A stretch of 64,000 nucleotides of DNA, from assembly GCF_000264995.1 (NCBI RefSeq), contig NW_006767449.1, positions 370,301 through 434,300 of the forward strand, given 5' to 3'. The stretch comes from Punctularia strigosozonata HHB-11173 SS5. Its lineage: Eukaryota > Basidiomycota > Agaricomycetes > Corticiales > Punctulariaceae. Each line of letters starts with the position of its first letter. The first letter of the stretch is position 1. The position numbers were made by a program, and so were the translations under genes. This document shows, piece by piece, positions 45,536 through 56,133 of this stretch. The notes beneath the pieces are model-generated. The model was not told the origin of the DNA, did no database searches, and saw only the letters and a program-made list of their open reading frames with translations.

Positions 45536-46358
45536 AGGCTAAGCTCATGCACGATCCGGGAACATCACGTGAGCTACGTCACATTTCCGTCACAGTCCTA
45601 ATTTGGTAAAAACGACTGTCCCTCCGCGACGACGAGCTGCGTTCAATCCGCCCAACGTACATCCGACTATACTAGACTACCAGCCTACAGAAACAGTGAA
45701 TTGCTTCACCTCCGACGATGCAGCTGCATTGGCATCAGCTGCATTTCCCCGATGAGACCGCTCTGACTTTGTCCGAATTCTCATTTCACAGCTAGTTCGG
45801 TGTTGATATCGGGAGATCCGTAGGTGGCAGTATCAAAGACAAGGCTCAGGAGTCCCGGAGGATGCACAGTGAGCAACGAGGACGACGACGAGGCGACACG
45901 TCAAACCAAGCAGCCGTAAATTGCCTTTTTCGGAACGTCACGCTCATCATGTGATGTTCCCGGATCGTGCATGAGCTTAGCCTTAGTTCGGATCGGGAGA
46001 TCCGTAGGTGGCAGTATCAAAGACAAGGCTCAGGAGTCCCGGAGGATGCACAGTGAGCAACGAGGACGACGACGAGGCGACACGTCAAACCAAGCAGCCG
46101 TAAATTGCCTTTTTCGGAACGTCACGCTCATCATGTGATGTTCCCGGATCGTGCATGAGCTTAGCCTTAGTTCGGTGTTGATATCGGGAGATCCGTAGGT
46201 GGCAGTATCAAAGACAAGGCTCAGGAGTCCCGGAGGATGCACAGTGAGCAACGAGGACGACGACGAGGCGACACGTCAAACCAAGCAGCCGTAAATTGCC
46301 TTTTTCGGAACGTCACGCTCATCATGTGATGTTCCCGGATCGTGCATGAGCTTAGCCT
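45536..46358. mobile_element. TA-flanked MITE with a triplicated right part
   Basis: The left end reads AGGCTAAGCTCATGCACGAT and the right end is its reverse complement, with about 35 bp of inverted repeat. Both ends abut TA (45534-45535 and 46359-46360). The first full element would span 45536-45983 (448 bp). Its right 191 bp are then repeated twice more. No coding capacity is seen. Confidence 0.8.
45793..46358 (+). repeat. Tandem 191-bp repeat, three copies
   Basis: The copies are 45793-45983 (191 bp), 45984-46167 (184 bp, lacking TGTTGAT) and 46168-46358 (191 bp). By eye they are otherwise identical. Each ends with the element's terminal CTTAGCCT. Confidence 0.9.
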
Positions 46359-46360
46359 TA

Positions 46361-46911
46361 GTACGATCGCGCTTTGCCGTGCGTGCGCAGGACCGCCGTT
46401 TGCGTGTGACGAAAATAGGCGTAGATACTGGATGATCGGAGCGGCATGCACCACGACGGAAACTGGCGAAGTCCAAATGCCGAGACGTGACTTCGCCCGT
46501 CCTTCACGTATCGCGGAAGTAAGGCGAGACCGGAGAAAAGGGAGAAAAGGAATAAAATAGCATTTATGAGATCGTGGCGTACATCGCGTGTTACATTTAG
46601 CCAGGAGAGCACAGTCGAGAGTTTTGAGAGGCGAAAAAGCAAGGGTGCGGACACGTATGAGGGCTACAGCCCGTTTGGGCCGCGCCATTTAACCATCCGA
46701 GCGCAAGCGTTGGTCAACCAGCCCCATATCCACCCGCCAACGCATGACGCTGGATCACGTATGCATATATGCACCGAAAATCAGAAAAGGTCCGGCCCAG
46801 CCCCAGCCTCGCCCGCGGGCCTTATGCCTGGTTGATACAAGGATAGCAGAAGGGGTAAAAGCAGGGGGAACGGAGTACGTGGACGATGCGCGTGTCAGCG
46901 GGAATGCCGTT
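46361..46911. other. Intergenic, nothing recognised
   Basis: 3' flank of the small membrane protein gene and right flank of the MITE. Only short frames. Confidence 0.5.
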
Positions 46912-47703
46912 CTATGACTTGCTCCCGCTGTTTTTGCGCGTCATGCTGAAGAGACCGGACTTTTTCTTCTTTTCTGCGCTCCCCACGCTGCTGACCGAGT
47001 CGGACCTGCGACAAGGGCGCGCATATATTCAGTCTTCGATCTCCCTCGGAAGGACAGGAATAGGGTATTTGAGAAAAGCCTTGCTCACCGAGTGACGTGT
47101 CCTGGTTGCGGAAAGTACTCGCCCGACGTCGAATTGGTCCTGCTGGGTGCCGCCGGCAGTTTTCCAGAGACGGGCGTGCCCGTGGGCGTGCGTTTGAGGG
47201 GCGGGCTGGGCTTGTTGATGTCGTCGGCGTGGCCAAAGGAGGCCGCGCCGGACGCGGGGAGCTTCATGAACGCGCGCTGGGTCGCATCGATGTAGTCTTC
47301 GCGGGTGAATCGCGATTGCGTTTTGATAGAGACGCCCTTGTCGGATAAGTTCACGCCCTTTTGCTTCAAACTACAGGATCGCGAGATCGGGTCAGTCGCT
47401 GGTATGACCAGCCTCGTGTGGGGGGAGGGGGGCATGACCATAGGAGTCGGTACGTACGTTTCTTTCGTTGCTTTTACTCCCTCATTGACCCGCGTCGAGA
47501 GGAACCAAACACCGCCTATCGTGCCCAAGAAGAATACAGTGGTCTGTCGCCGCCCGCTGGTGTTAGCGATAGCCCAAACGGGGGTACGCGTAGTATGATA
47601 AAGCCCACCAAGACCAAAGCAATTATGTCGCCCCTACTTCCGGTCTCAGCGTCTGCATTCTACTCTTGAAACGATGACCACGGGGCGCTCACCAAGAAGC
47701 CAT
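46912..47703 (-). CDS. Small membrane protein of unknown function
   Basis: Five exons (47693-47703, 47588-47633, 47458-47543, 47089-47370, 46912-47005) give 172 aa with all phases consistent. The first exon has only 11 nt. The N-terminus (MASWGDIIALVLVGFIILR, then TTVFFLGTIGGVWFLST) holds one or two membrane spans. It is followed by an amphipathic basic stretch (KQKGVNLSDKGVSIKTQSRF) and a disordered Pro/Ser/Thr tail that ends Lys- and Ser-rich. I do not recognise the family. The middle exons are convincing, while the first two rest on splice signals and hydrophobic continuity. Confidence 0.65.
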
Positions 47704-49191
47704 CACGTTCCCTCAAACGTCCAACAGTCAGAGTTACGCGGGGTATAACTGTCGTGAATTTTCAGACGAGAAACGAGTGAAACAGGTATTATGGCAGGTC
47801 AAGACGTTCTGACTGAGGCTACAAGAGAAAGGGGGTGACAAGGTTTTGGCAACAACGGTGGTGAAGCGACGACGAAGCGGTCGACTGCAGCGCCCCCCGG
47901 GTCGAGGCCTCTCCGCCCCGGCGTCGGGGAAAGGCGCCCGATCGTGGGCGCCGCTGTCAGTTCGGGCCCGCTCATTGGCCCAGAATGGCTTGGCGCTGGA
48001 GACGTTCCAACGAGTCACGTGAAAGCGCTTAGCGCGCTACAGAGCGCGCTGATCGTTATGCGCAGTCATCGTGGTCGTCGTCGACCACGACGAACTGACC
48101 TTCAACGACTCAGCTAGTCACAACCTGATCAGTATCATTATATGTCTGCAGACGATCCGTTTGGAACATGTTGCGCCCTATGTATCACGGCATGCTGCGA
48201 GCTGGTCACCGGCATCTGCCTGGACTTCGCGACTATCCGTACGCAATCCCTCCCGCTGGTGTTAAAGCCTTACTTCAACTAGGTTATAGGTCATACCTTT
48301 CCAGAACGGCTGGCTCAGTGGTGTTGCGGCGGCGAGCGGGACATGAAGAGTGCGAGTCTGGAAGGGCGACCAAACGAGAGCGAACCACTCATATCAGCTG
48401 CTACGGCGAGTGCACAGACGCAACCCGCCGCACAAGCGCCTATGAGGCCAACTGGCAGACCGGCAAGGTGATGGTCATGGAACGATCAATAGGGATCATG
48501 GACAGTCGGTTTTCTCGTGTTCAGAAATGACACCCGGTGTTGATATCTGATTTAGCTCGTAAATCTCGTATACTAGGAAATACTATAATTCATGCCTTTC
48601 CAGCATCTGATCCTGCGCAATCATACAAATCATGATCAGATGCCACATGCTAGGGCCAGCCTCGTCCATCCATCGTGAACGTTCGTAGGCGCCACCGGGT
48701 CTTCAAGACACAACTTTGTCTTCGCCGCCGACGCCCATGCTTCCAATCGTGAAGCCCTCGGCAAAAGTGCCTCGCAGTTCCAAGTGGATCAAGTTACCCT
48801 ATCTCGAGCAGGCCATTGCAGGACGCGTCCTCGCAGCACCAACGTTTTGTGACCTTTCCATCAGGAGGTCAAGTTCTGGACCGCCGATCTTTGCTCCTGA
48901 CTCAGGAAAAATAGCCCGTCTTCCCACCCGGATCTTGCACATCGTCGACCGACTCTCCCGCGCGAGGCGCTAAACGTGCCCATGTGCGATCATGCACATG
49001 GATTCCGCGAACAAGACGGACGAAGTCAGCCAGCCGCCCCTGTCGAGAGTCCACACTCCGGCTCGCTCGCTGAGACATCGGTTTTGACTTCCCACTGTGC
49101 CGACCTACGGCCCGCAACCTTGTGGCGTTTGGGAAGACTGATGACGCCCCGCCTTCGTTCGGGTCCCTGCAGGGGCAGCGACCGTGCCTTG
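47704..49191. other. Intergenic, nothing recognised
   Basis: A plus-strand frame at 48168-48530 (120 codons) has no known motif. The stretch ends at the left border of the Copia element, whose target copy CCTTG is at 49187-49191. Confidence 0.5.
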
Positions 49192-49470
49192 TGTGAGGAT
49201 ACGACTATTACGCCAGGAGGAGTATCCCTCCTATCCGTCAGTTTGACGGGTGCACGTGCGGTGCGTTGATATGCCCGCCGTGCTCGTCTCATACTCTCCA
49301 CCGTTTACTACACTCGCGTGTCCGGTGGAGGTGAGAGATCTCCGCATACATTCGCACACATGTATTAACTAGATGACCTGTAGCCTAACACGCGGCTATA
49401 GGTAAATTACAGACCGTTTACTACACTCGCGTGTCCGGTGGAGCCTAACACGCGGCTATAGGTCTTAACA
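49192..49470 (+). repeat. 5' LTR of the Copia element
   Basis: Runs from TGTGAGG to CTTAACA. Inside, ACCGTTTACTACACTCGCGT and CCTAACACGCGGCTATAGG each occur twice. Confidence 0.95.
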
Positions 49471-49534
49471 GGTTATGAGCCCTGCTTAACGCATATCGCT
49501 TACCAGATCCCTCGGACCTGACCTGAAACGGTGA

Positions 49535-52500
49535 ATGAGCGATAACGACTCTCCATCTTCGCATACTCGAGCTACCTCCGATCGTTCGGCGCTAACCCCG
49601 CGCCCTATCACTCCGGACCCTTCGCAAGCTTCGCGTTCGGTCTCTCCCGCTCCCATACCCACGATCGTTTTACCGGATACCTCCGCTACCATGCCATCCA
49701 CGGCATCCACGGCTTCCACAGCCGCCAAATACACCGAGATCGCTCGCATCACGAACGCGAGTGGTTTCCACGACCTACCGGAGGAACGCCGGCTATCTCT
49801 TGCCGCAGGGAACTGGGTCGCCTTTTCGGCCCAGTTTCTGAATGAACTGGGCTGCATCTTTCTGCGAGACTACTTGGACGACACTGACGCCCCGCCGTGC
49901 CCCTCCGTCGACGAGGCGCTGGCCGATGTCACTTTAGCGACCATTCGTCGCGCTTTTCGGCACAACGATGGGCTCGTCAAGTCTCTGCTCTGGAGAAACG
50001 TGTCACCGGAGGACCGCGAGATCATCGATTCCCACGACACGTCATTGGCCGCCTGGAAAGCCCTCCGTCTCCGCCATCAGGCCGTCGGCGACAAATTGAA
50101 GGCCGAAATCTGGATCGGGCTCTTCGGGACCACGTTCTCTCCGGGTCCCGATCAGACCGCGTCCGGCACGATCGCCTCCATACGGGCAGATGCTCGCCGA
50201 CTCTTCGAAGCGGGTCTCCCTACCACAGTTGAGGACATCGTCAATATAGTGTGTATCAACGCGCTCGGCGCCAACTTCCCCGATATCCTTGCCAATGTGA
50301 CGCACAATCTGGCCAGCCGGAAGGTCCCAACCTCGGAGATCGAGCGTTCCGTGCTCGACCGGCAGAAGCCGTCCGCGCTCGTCAACGCCGTCCGCGCCCA
50401 GTCCACCCCTTCGCACGCCAAAGCCTCGGTCTCTGGGAACGGGAAGAAGGATGCGAGACGGCATAATCACATGTTCTCGAATTACTGGTGCAAGGTTTGT
50501 GAAGCCTCGCCGTGCGCAAAGAAAGACCAGCCCGGCGCCACTCCAGTCGCCCGCAACGGCGAGCCCATGAAGTTGTCGAACTCGTCGCGGAACACCTCGA
50601 CTGCCGTCCGCGCACATGCCGCAGTCATGCAGGGTCAAGACGGCAAGTTCTACACCTTCACCGAAGTTCCCTCGATGCCAAACTCGGGCTCTTCCACACC
50701 CACGCCATCCTTTGCGGCCGCGGCCGCCGTCTCCGATTGGCCCACGCAGGTCGCTTTTGCGACCACGCCCGACGACCCGTTCCTGCTCGACATCGACGCT
50801 GGGTCATGGAGCGAAGACGACTTCGGCGACTGCGGTTTCACCGCCAACGTCGTCCACACCACATCCGTCGACTGGCTACAGGCTACCGCCGTCGACGTGA
50901 CGCCTACTCCGCCTGCCCATGCGATGTCCGCCGAGGATCGCCGGCTCGCGAACATCGATTCCAACCTCTCCGCGTCACACGAATACATCCTCGACACCGG
51001 CGCGAACATATCGCTAACGAAGTTCCGTCACCTCTTCGAATCGCTTCGCCCGCTCCGCGTCGCGATCGGTGGCTTCAACGGCTCTAAAGTCTTCTCGTCT
51101 GGGGTCGGTACCATGCGCATCCCGCTTCCTGGAGGCCGGCAGATGCTGGTCGACAACGCCCTCTGGGTTCCTGACACGACTCTAACCCTCCTCTCCGTCG
51201 GACGCCTATGCGACCAGGGGTACCGGATCGACTTCAGTTCCGGACACGCTGACGTCTACTGGAAGCTAGAGCCATCACCCGTCGCCCGCGCAACCCGCAA
51301 GAACAATAGCTTATACCGCCTTGATGGTACCGAACCCTGCGCATCCCCCTCCACCCGCACTCTTGCCCCCGTCGCCGCGTCCGCCGTCCCTCTTACCACC
51401 TGGCACGGTCGTTTCGGCCACGCCAATTACGGCGCTTTATCGCAAGCCGCGCGCGCCGGCGTCGTTGACGGTATGCCCGTCTCCCCCTCGACGTCCGCTC
51501 CGCCCTCATGTGACCATTGCATCCTCGGCAAACAGTCCAGAGCCGCCATGCCGAAGGTCCGTGAGGGGGTGAGGGCCGCAGGGATTCTGGACGTGGTGTA
51601 TATCGACTTGCAGGGTCCTTTTCATGTACGAGCCCTCGGTGGTTACTTTTACTTACTGGATATCGTCGACGAGTCCTCCGGATACATCTGGAGCCTACCG
51701 CTTGCTCGCAAATCGGACTCGACGCCTGCTCTCAAGCGATGGGAGGACGAGATTTTTCGCTTGACGTCGACCCGCGTTCGCACCTACCGCTCGGATAACG
51801 GCCGCGAGTTCGACAGCGAGGCCATGCGCGCGCAACTCGCGAGTGGCACGTCACAGCAATTCTCGGCGCCGTACTCATCCGCGCACATTGGAATGTGCGA
51901 GCGCGCTCACCGGACGATCATGGGTCGCGGTCGAGCTTGCATGTCCGCGGCAGCACTTCCTCCTTGCCTGTGGGCGATCTCTATGCAGACCGCGGCCTAT
52001 CTGTCGAATCTGACGCCCACCGTATCTGCTGGCGGCCGAACTCCCCACGAACGCTTCTTCGGCACCAAGCCGATCGTGTCCCATCTGCGTGAAATCGGGT
52101 GTCGGGCGTTCGTACTAATCGAAAACGTTCCTAATCCCAAGATTCTGCCGCGCTCGAAGGAGTGCGTGTTAGTAGGCTACTCCCCCAACAGTAAGGCATA
52201 TTTGTGCTGGCACCGGGCATCAGGCAAAGTCTTGAAGTCCCGGAACGTGTCCTTCATTGAATCCCACCAACTCCCTCGCATGGCGCCTGTTGCATCTCCA
52301 ACTTCTAGGTCTTCCGAGAGCACTGACATCCCAGCCGCGTCGCCGACAATCGATCACGACGACATCTTCGCCGCTGACTCACTGCCGACCGTCTTGCCTG
52401 CGGAGAGCCGTCGAACGGACCCGTCGCCCAACCCCACGCCGCCTGTTCGGCGTTCCACGCGTGAACGTCGCGCTCCGGGCGACGTTAACCGACTCGCCGA

Positions 52501-54259
52501 CACCGTCTCGGAGATTCGTGCCTCCGCTGACCGTCTCAGAACCGCTCGCGTTACTCCTACAGTCGAGGAGGAGCGCTCAGACGTCGCCGCTCATGCCGCC
52601 GTTGCCAACCTCGTTCGCGATGCCATGGCCCACGCGGCCAGCTCTGACGACCCCGCCGGCCCTAACCTCTCTGCTCCGGATGACCCTCGCACCGCGCGCG
52701 AAGCCCTAGCCCGCGATGACGGGCCAAAATGGCGTGAGTCCATGGACTCCGAGATGGCCTCGCTGCGCAAACTCAGTGTCTACGAGCTCGTTCCCCGCTC
52801 CGAGGTCCCCCGCGATGAACGTATTATGCGGACCATGCCCGTGTTCCTACTGAAACGCGACTCCAGCGGCGAGCCCGAGAGGTATAAGACGCGCGTCGTG
52901 TGCGACGGCAGCCGGATGACCCAGGGGGTCGACTACGACAAAAGTACGTCCCCTACTGCACGGCTGGAGTCTATTCGAGTCGTACTCCACGTCGCTGCCC
53001 ATTTCGGGTGGCAGACGGCCCAGCTGGACGTCAAGACCGCCTACCTGCACGGCGTACTCGACAAACCCGCCTACATGTACCAACCACGCGACATGGAGGA
53101 ACCCGGGCGCGAGTCTCACATTATGAAGGTGTCGAAGTCTTTGTACGGAATGAAGCAGGCCGGGCGCGTGTGGAACAAGCACCTCCACAACCAAATGACC
53201 GACTGGGGGTTCATCCGGCTCGACGCGGAACATTGCATCTATTTCCACGTTTCCGCAGACGGTACTCTAATCGCAGCTGTCTATGTAGACGATTTCGCTA
53301 TCACGGGTAGCAATCGGGCAGAAGTCGGCGCTTTCGTCGAGACCGTACGACCCGTCTGGGAAATCAAGTTCGGCGGCGAGATCTCCTGGCTAGTCGGCAT
53401 ACGCGTCGACCGCGACTACGAGATGCGCACCATCACTCTCTCGCAGGCGGCGCTGATTGACAAGGCACTCACCTTATTCCGGCAGGAGGATGCACGTCCT
53501 GTCTCCACGCCGCTTCCACCCGGCACCAAACACTCACGACTCGAATGCCCCGTGACGGCTGAGGACAAGGCCGTCATGGCTAAGTATCCTTACCGGAAAG
53601 TCATTGGCACGCTGATGTACTTGGCAATCGGGACTCGCCCTGATATCGCTCACGCCGTTCAGCACTTGAGCCAGTTCCTCGCGAATCCGGGGCTCGCGCA
53701 CTGGCGCTCTGCGATGCACGTCTTACGATACCTCAAGTCCACGCGGGACCTCGGCCTCGTCCTTGGAGGCAAGGAGGAGTTCCGACTGACCGGCATGACC
53801 GATTCCGACCATGCTAATTGCCCCGATACTCGCCGCTCTGTGTCCGGTTACTCGTTCTCTCTCGGATCTGGCTCCGTATCTTGGTCTTCTCGTAAACAGC
53901 CGACCGTATCCACGTCCTCGTGCGAAGCCGAGTACGTGGCATCTTGTAGCGCGACTAAAGAAGCCGTCTGGATCCGCCAGCTCCTCGCCGGCATCGGTTT
54001 ACCTCAAGCGGGTCCGACTATCATCGCGGCGGACAATCAAGGGTCGAATACGATTACGGAGGACCCCTCCTATCACGGCAAAACAAAACACATCGATGTA
54101 CAATATCATTTTACGCGCGAAAAAGTGGCCGCCGGAGTCGTCAAGTTCGTCTACGTGCGGAGCGCCGACAACATTGCCGACATCTTTACGAAAGCTCTCC
54201 CCTTCCCCGCCTTCTCGCGTCTTCGGTCGCTGCTCGGCCTGCAAAAGATCATGCTGTAG
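49535..54259 (+). CDS. Copia gag-pol polyprotein
   Basis: A single 1574-codon frame. Parts in order are: a gag-like N-terminal region, an aspartic protease (ILDTGANISL, about 484-493), an integrase with its zinc module (HGRFGH and CDHC, about 622-661) and a catalytic core with its first Asp near 688 and SDNGREFDS near 754, a reverse transcriptase with YVDD near 1249, and an RNase H starting at TDSDHAN (about 1421) and ending FTKALP. The order integrase before reverse transcriptase defines Copia. Gag and pol share one frame, as in several fungal Copia lineages. It looks whole. Confidence 0.95.
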   Translation: MSDNDSPSSHTRATSDRSALTPRPITPDPSQASRSVSPAPIPTIVLPDTSATMPSTASTASTAAKYTEIARITNASGFHDLPEERRLSLAAGNWVAFSAQFLNELGCIFLRDYLDDTDAPPCPSVDEALADVTLATIRRAFRHNDGLVKSLLWRNVSPEDREIIDSHDTSLAAWKALRLRHQAVGDKLKAEIWIGLFGTTFSPGPDQTASGTIASIRADARRLFEAGLPTTVEDIVNIVCINALGANFPDILANVTHNLASRKVPTSEIERSVLDRQKPSALVNAVRAQSTPSHAKASVSGNGKKDARRHNHMFSNYWCKVCEASPCAKKDQPGATPVARNGEPMKLSNSSRNTSTAVRAHAAVMQGQDGKFYTFTEVPSMPNSGSSTPTPSFAAAAAVSDWPTQVAFATTPDDPFLLDIDAGSWSEDDFGDCGFTANVVHTTSVDWLQATAVDVTPTPPAHAMSAEDRRLANIDSNLSASHEYILDTGANISLTKFRHLFESLRPLRVAIGGFNGSKVFSSGVGTMRIPLPGGRQMLVDNALWVPDTTLTLLSVGRLCDQGYRIDFSSGHADVYWKLEPSPVARATRKNNSLYRLDGTEPCASPSTRTLAPVAASAVPLTTWHGRFGHANYGALSQAARAGVVDGMPVSPSTSAPPSCDHCILGKQSRAAMPKVREGVRAAGILDVVYIDLQGPFHVRALGGYFYLLDIVDESSGYIWSLPLARKSDSTPALKRWEDEIFRLTSTRVRTYRSDNGREFDSEAMRAQLASGTSQQFSAPYSSAHIGMCERAHRTIMGRGRACMSAAALPPCLWAISMQTAAYLSNLTPTVSAGGRTPHERFFGTKPIVSHLREIGCRAFVLIENVPNPKILPRSKECVLVGYSPNSKAYLCWHRASGKVLKSRNVSFIESHQLPRMAPVASPTSRSSESTDIPAASPTIDHDDIFAADSLPTVLPAESRRTDPSPNPTPPVRRSTRERRAPGDVNRLADTVSEIRASADRLRTARVTPTVEEERSDVAAHAAVANLVRDAMAHAASSDDPAGPNLSAPDDPRTAREALARDDGPKWRESMDSEMASLRKLSVYELVPRSEVPRDERIMRTMPVFLLKRDSSGEPERYKTRVVCDGSRMTQGVDYDKSTSPTARLESIRVVLHVAAHFGWQTAQLDVKTAYLHGVLDKPAYMYQPRDMEEPGRESHIMKVSKSLYGMKQAGRVWNKHLHNQMTDWGFIRLDAEHCIYFHVSADGTLIAAVYVDDFAITGSNRAEVGAFVETVRPVWEIKFGGEISWLVGIRVDRDYEMRTITLSQAALIDKALTLFRQEDARPVSTPLPPGTKHSRLECPVTAEDKAVMAKYPYRKVIGTLMYLAIGTRPDIAHAVQHLSQFLANPGLAHWRSAMHVLRYLKSTRDLGLVLGGKEEFRLTGMTDSDHANCPDTRRSVSGYSFSLGSGSVSWSSRKQPTVSTSSCEAEYVASCSATKEAVWIRQLLAGIGLPQAGPTIIAADNQGSNTITEDPSYHGKTKHIDVQYHFTREKVAAGVVKFVYVRSADNIADIFTKALPFPAFSRLRSLLGLQKIML

Positions 54260-54307
54260 GGGTTCTGTTGGAGATGAGGAGGAGGGAGTCTCCATGGCGA
54301 GGAGGAG

Positions 54308-54586
54308 TGTGAGGATACGACTATTACGCCAGGAGGAGTATCCCTCCTATCCGTCAGTTTGACGGGTGCACGTGCGGTGCGTTGATATGCCCGCCGTGCT
54401 CGTCTCATACTCTCCACCGTTTACTACACTCGCGTGTCCGGTGGAGGTGAGAGATCTCCGCATACATTCGCACACATGTATTAACTAGATGACCTGTAGC
54501 CTAACACGCGGCTATAGGTAAATTACAGACCGTTTACTACACTCGCGTGTCCGGTGGAGCCTAACACGCGGCTATAGGTCTTAACA
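54308..54586 (+). repeat. 3' LTR of the Copia element
   Basis: Same length as the 5' LTR and, by eye, identical to it. Followed by the target copy CCTTG. Confidence 0.95.
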
Positions 54587-54591
54587 CCTTG

Positions 54592-56133
54592 AACTCATTA
54601 TGCCAAGATTTTCATCAAAGCTCCCTCCTAAACTATCAGCAGTGGGGTGGATGGGGTGTCTCGACGAACAGCCATCAACTTCTTAAGTGACGAGCCATGA
54701 CGGGGGTACCTGAACGTCTCTGCCGGACCCTAAACTTTACGGGTTTTCCTTCGATTGGCATCGTCTCGAGCCGCTCGTCGTGGATTGCTGAGCGAGTTGC
54801 AAACACGGCCAGCTACGATCTGACGTGCGTCTCGATGGTGTTTCCCAGCGGCACATCCAGGTCCCTTGCTCCACGTGTGCTTTTTAATATAGCCAGTCTT
54901 CGCCTGGAACGCGATAATCTGCAACGAACGCGATGAAGCACTTTTGTCCCTCTCCGTGACTCAGCAACCCAGCCTTGCATTGTTCAAGAATTTGAATCTC
55001 AGAAAAGGTACTGACGTCATCCGATGTTATACCGGGCTTTCGACGGCGCAAACCGACATCCATGTCCAGCTCCAATTGACTCCACACCGAAGATCGTTAT
55101 GTGTGATACCGCCCGAGATGCCCCTTGCATACCGAACGCTCGCTTGTCCGCCTTAATTCCCTCAGCTCCCTGGTACATTGCTCTCCACCTTCCTTTGTTC
55201 CGTTTACCGACCCTTGACTTCTAGATTCATGTATCGATCCCTTTTCATCCCGCACAGGACCTGTTCCGGAACAGGCACCAAGCTATGCCTCCTCAAGGGC
55301 TCTCATTTCACACTAGGTGTTCGTAAATACCTTCGGTGTCAGTAGGACTGTATTTAGCGTTCATATCCAAACCCAAACCGCCAATGCCCTGGAACACAAG
55401 AGCTTGCCACATTTCGCTCCGCTGTGTGGTCGACGTCCTTGTGGGATCAGCTGAATACTATAGAGCCAGGGAGATTGTCATAAAATACATATCTCCGTCG
55501 CTAATACTGTTTATATGCGCAGTTGTACCGTTTTTTATGAGACCGTGCTCCCATGAAACTTGCCTCGAGGCTCTGAGTAAGGAAGGAACGTTACATCCAA
55601 CGTGGCTTTGCAGAGTTCTCGTGCAAAATACTCAAAGCACTCGATGACGGCATGCCGTAGTGAATATGACCGTGTGTGGACTAGCGTATTCCGTGAATAA
55701 CCGTGTAAGACTATAGCCTTTTGAATGATCTCTGCGAGGTGCCTCGACGTGAGACTACTTGCCGAGTCGGAGTGTAACGCCGAACCCGGTTCGAAGCGTC
55801 CAGGATCGCATGAAGTCTAGCGTACACTGCATAGCAGCGGACAGCGAATTGCATACACATGGGACTGGATTTATATTGATTGCACTATCGAGAACAACTA
55901 AGATATTCTAACTTGATCTACCGAAAACCGAGAGCCGGTAAAGACAGGACAAGATATGCACTATTTGAACAGCTGGTTTCACTATAGGCCAATCTACCGT
56001 GTGCGTGCTATGAGCGTATGTAGGCGCCATGGAATGACCAGAGAAAAGCATGACGATACAAATATACCAACAAGGTCCCTTAAGCCCGTGAATGTAACGT
56101 TATGAAGAGAGTGTATGAGTTCGTCGCGGGAGA
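54592..56133. other. Intergenic, nothing recognised
   Basis: A 103-codon plus-strand frame (55336-55647) has one hydrophobic stretch but no family or splice support. Otherwise only short frames. Confidence 0.5.

Larger units (their letters stand above)
49192..54586 (+). mobile_element. Ty1/Copia LTR retrotransposon, looks whole and young
   Basis: Two LTRs of 279 bp (49192-49470 and 54308-54586) flank one long gag-pol frame. The element is bordered by the 5-bp duplication CCTTG (49187-49191 and 54587-54591). A possible primer site follows the left LTR (GGTTATGAGCC), and a purine-rich tract (GGCGAGGAGGAG) precedes the right one. The LTRs look identical by eye, so insertion was recent. Confidence 0.95.

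Noticed and set aside
45793-46358. Regularly repeated units considered as a CRISPR-like array
   Set aside because: Whole 191-bp units are copied without unique spacers, the end of each unit is a transposon terminus, and the genome is fungal.
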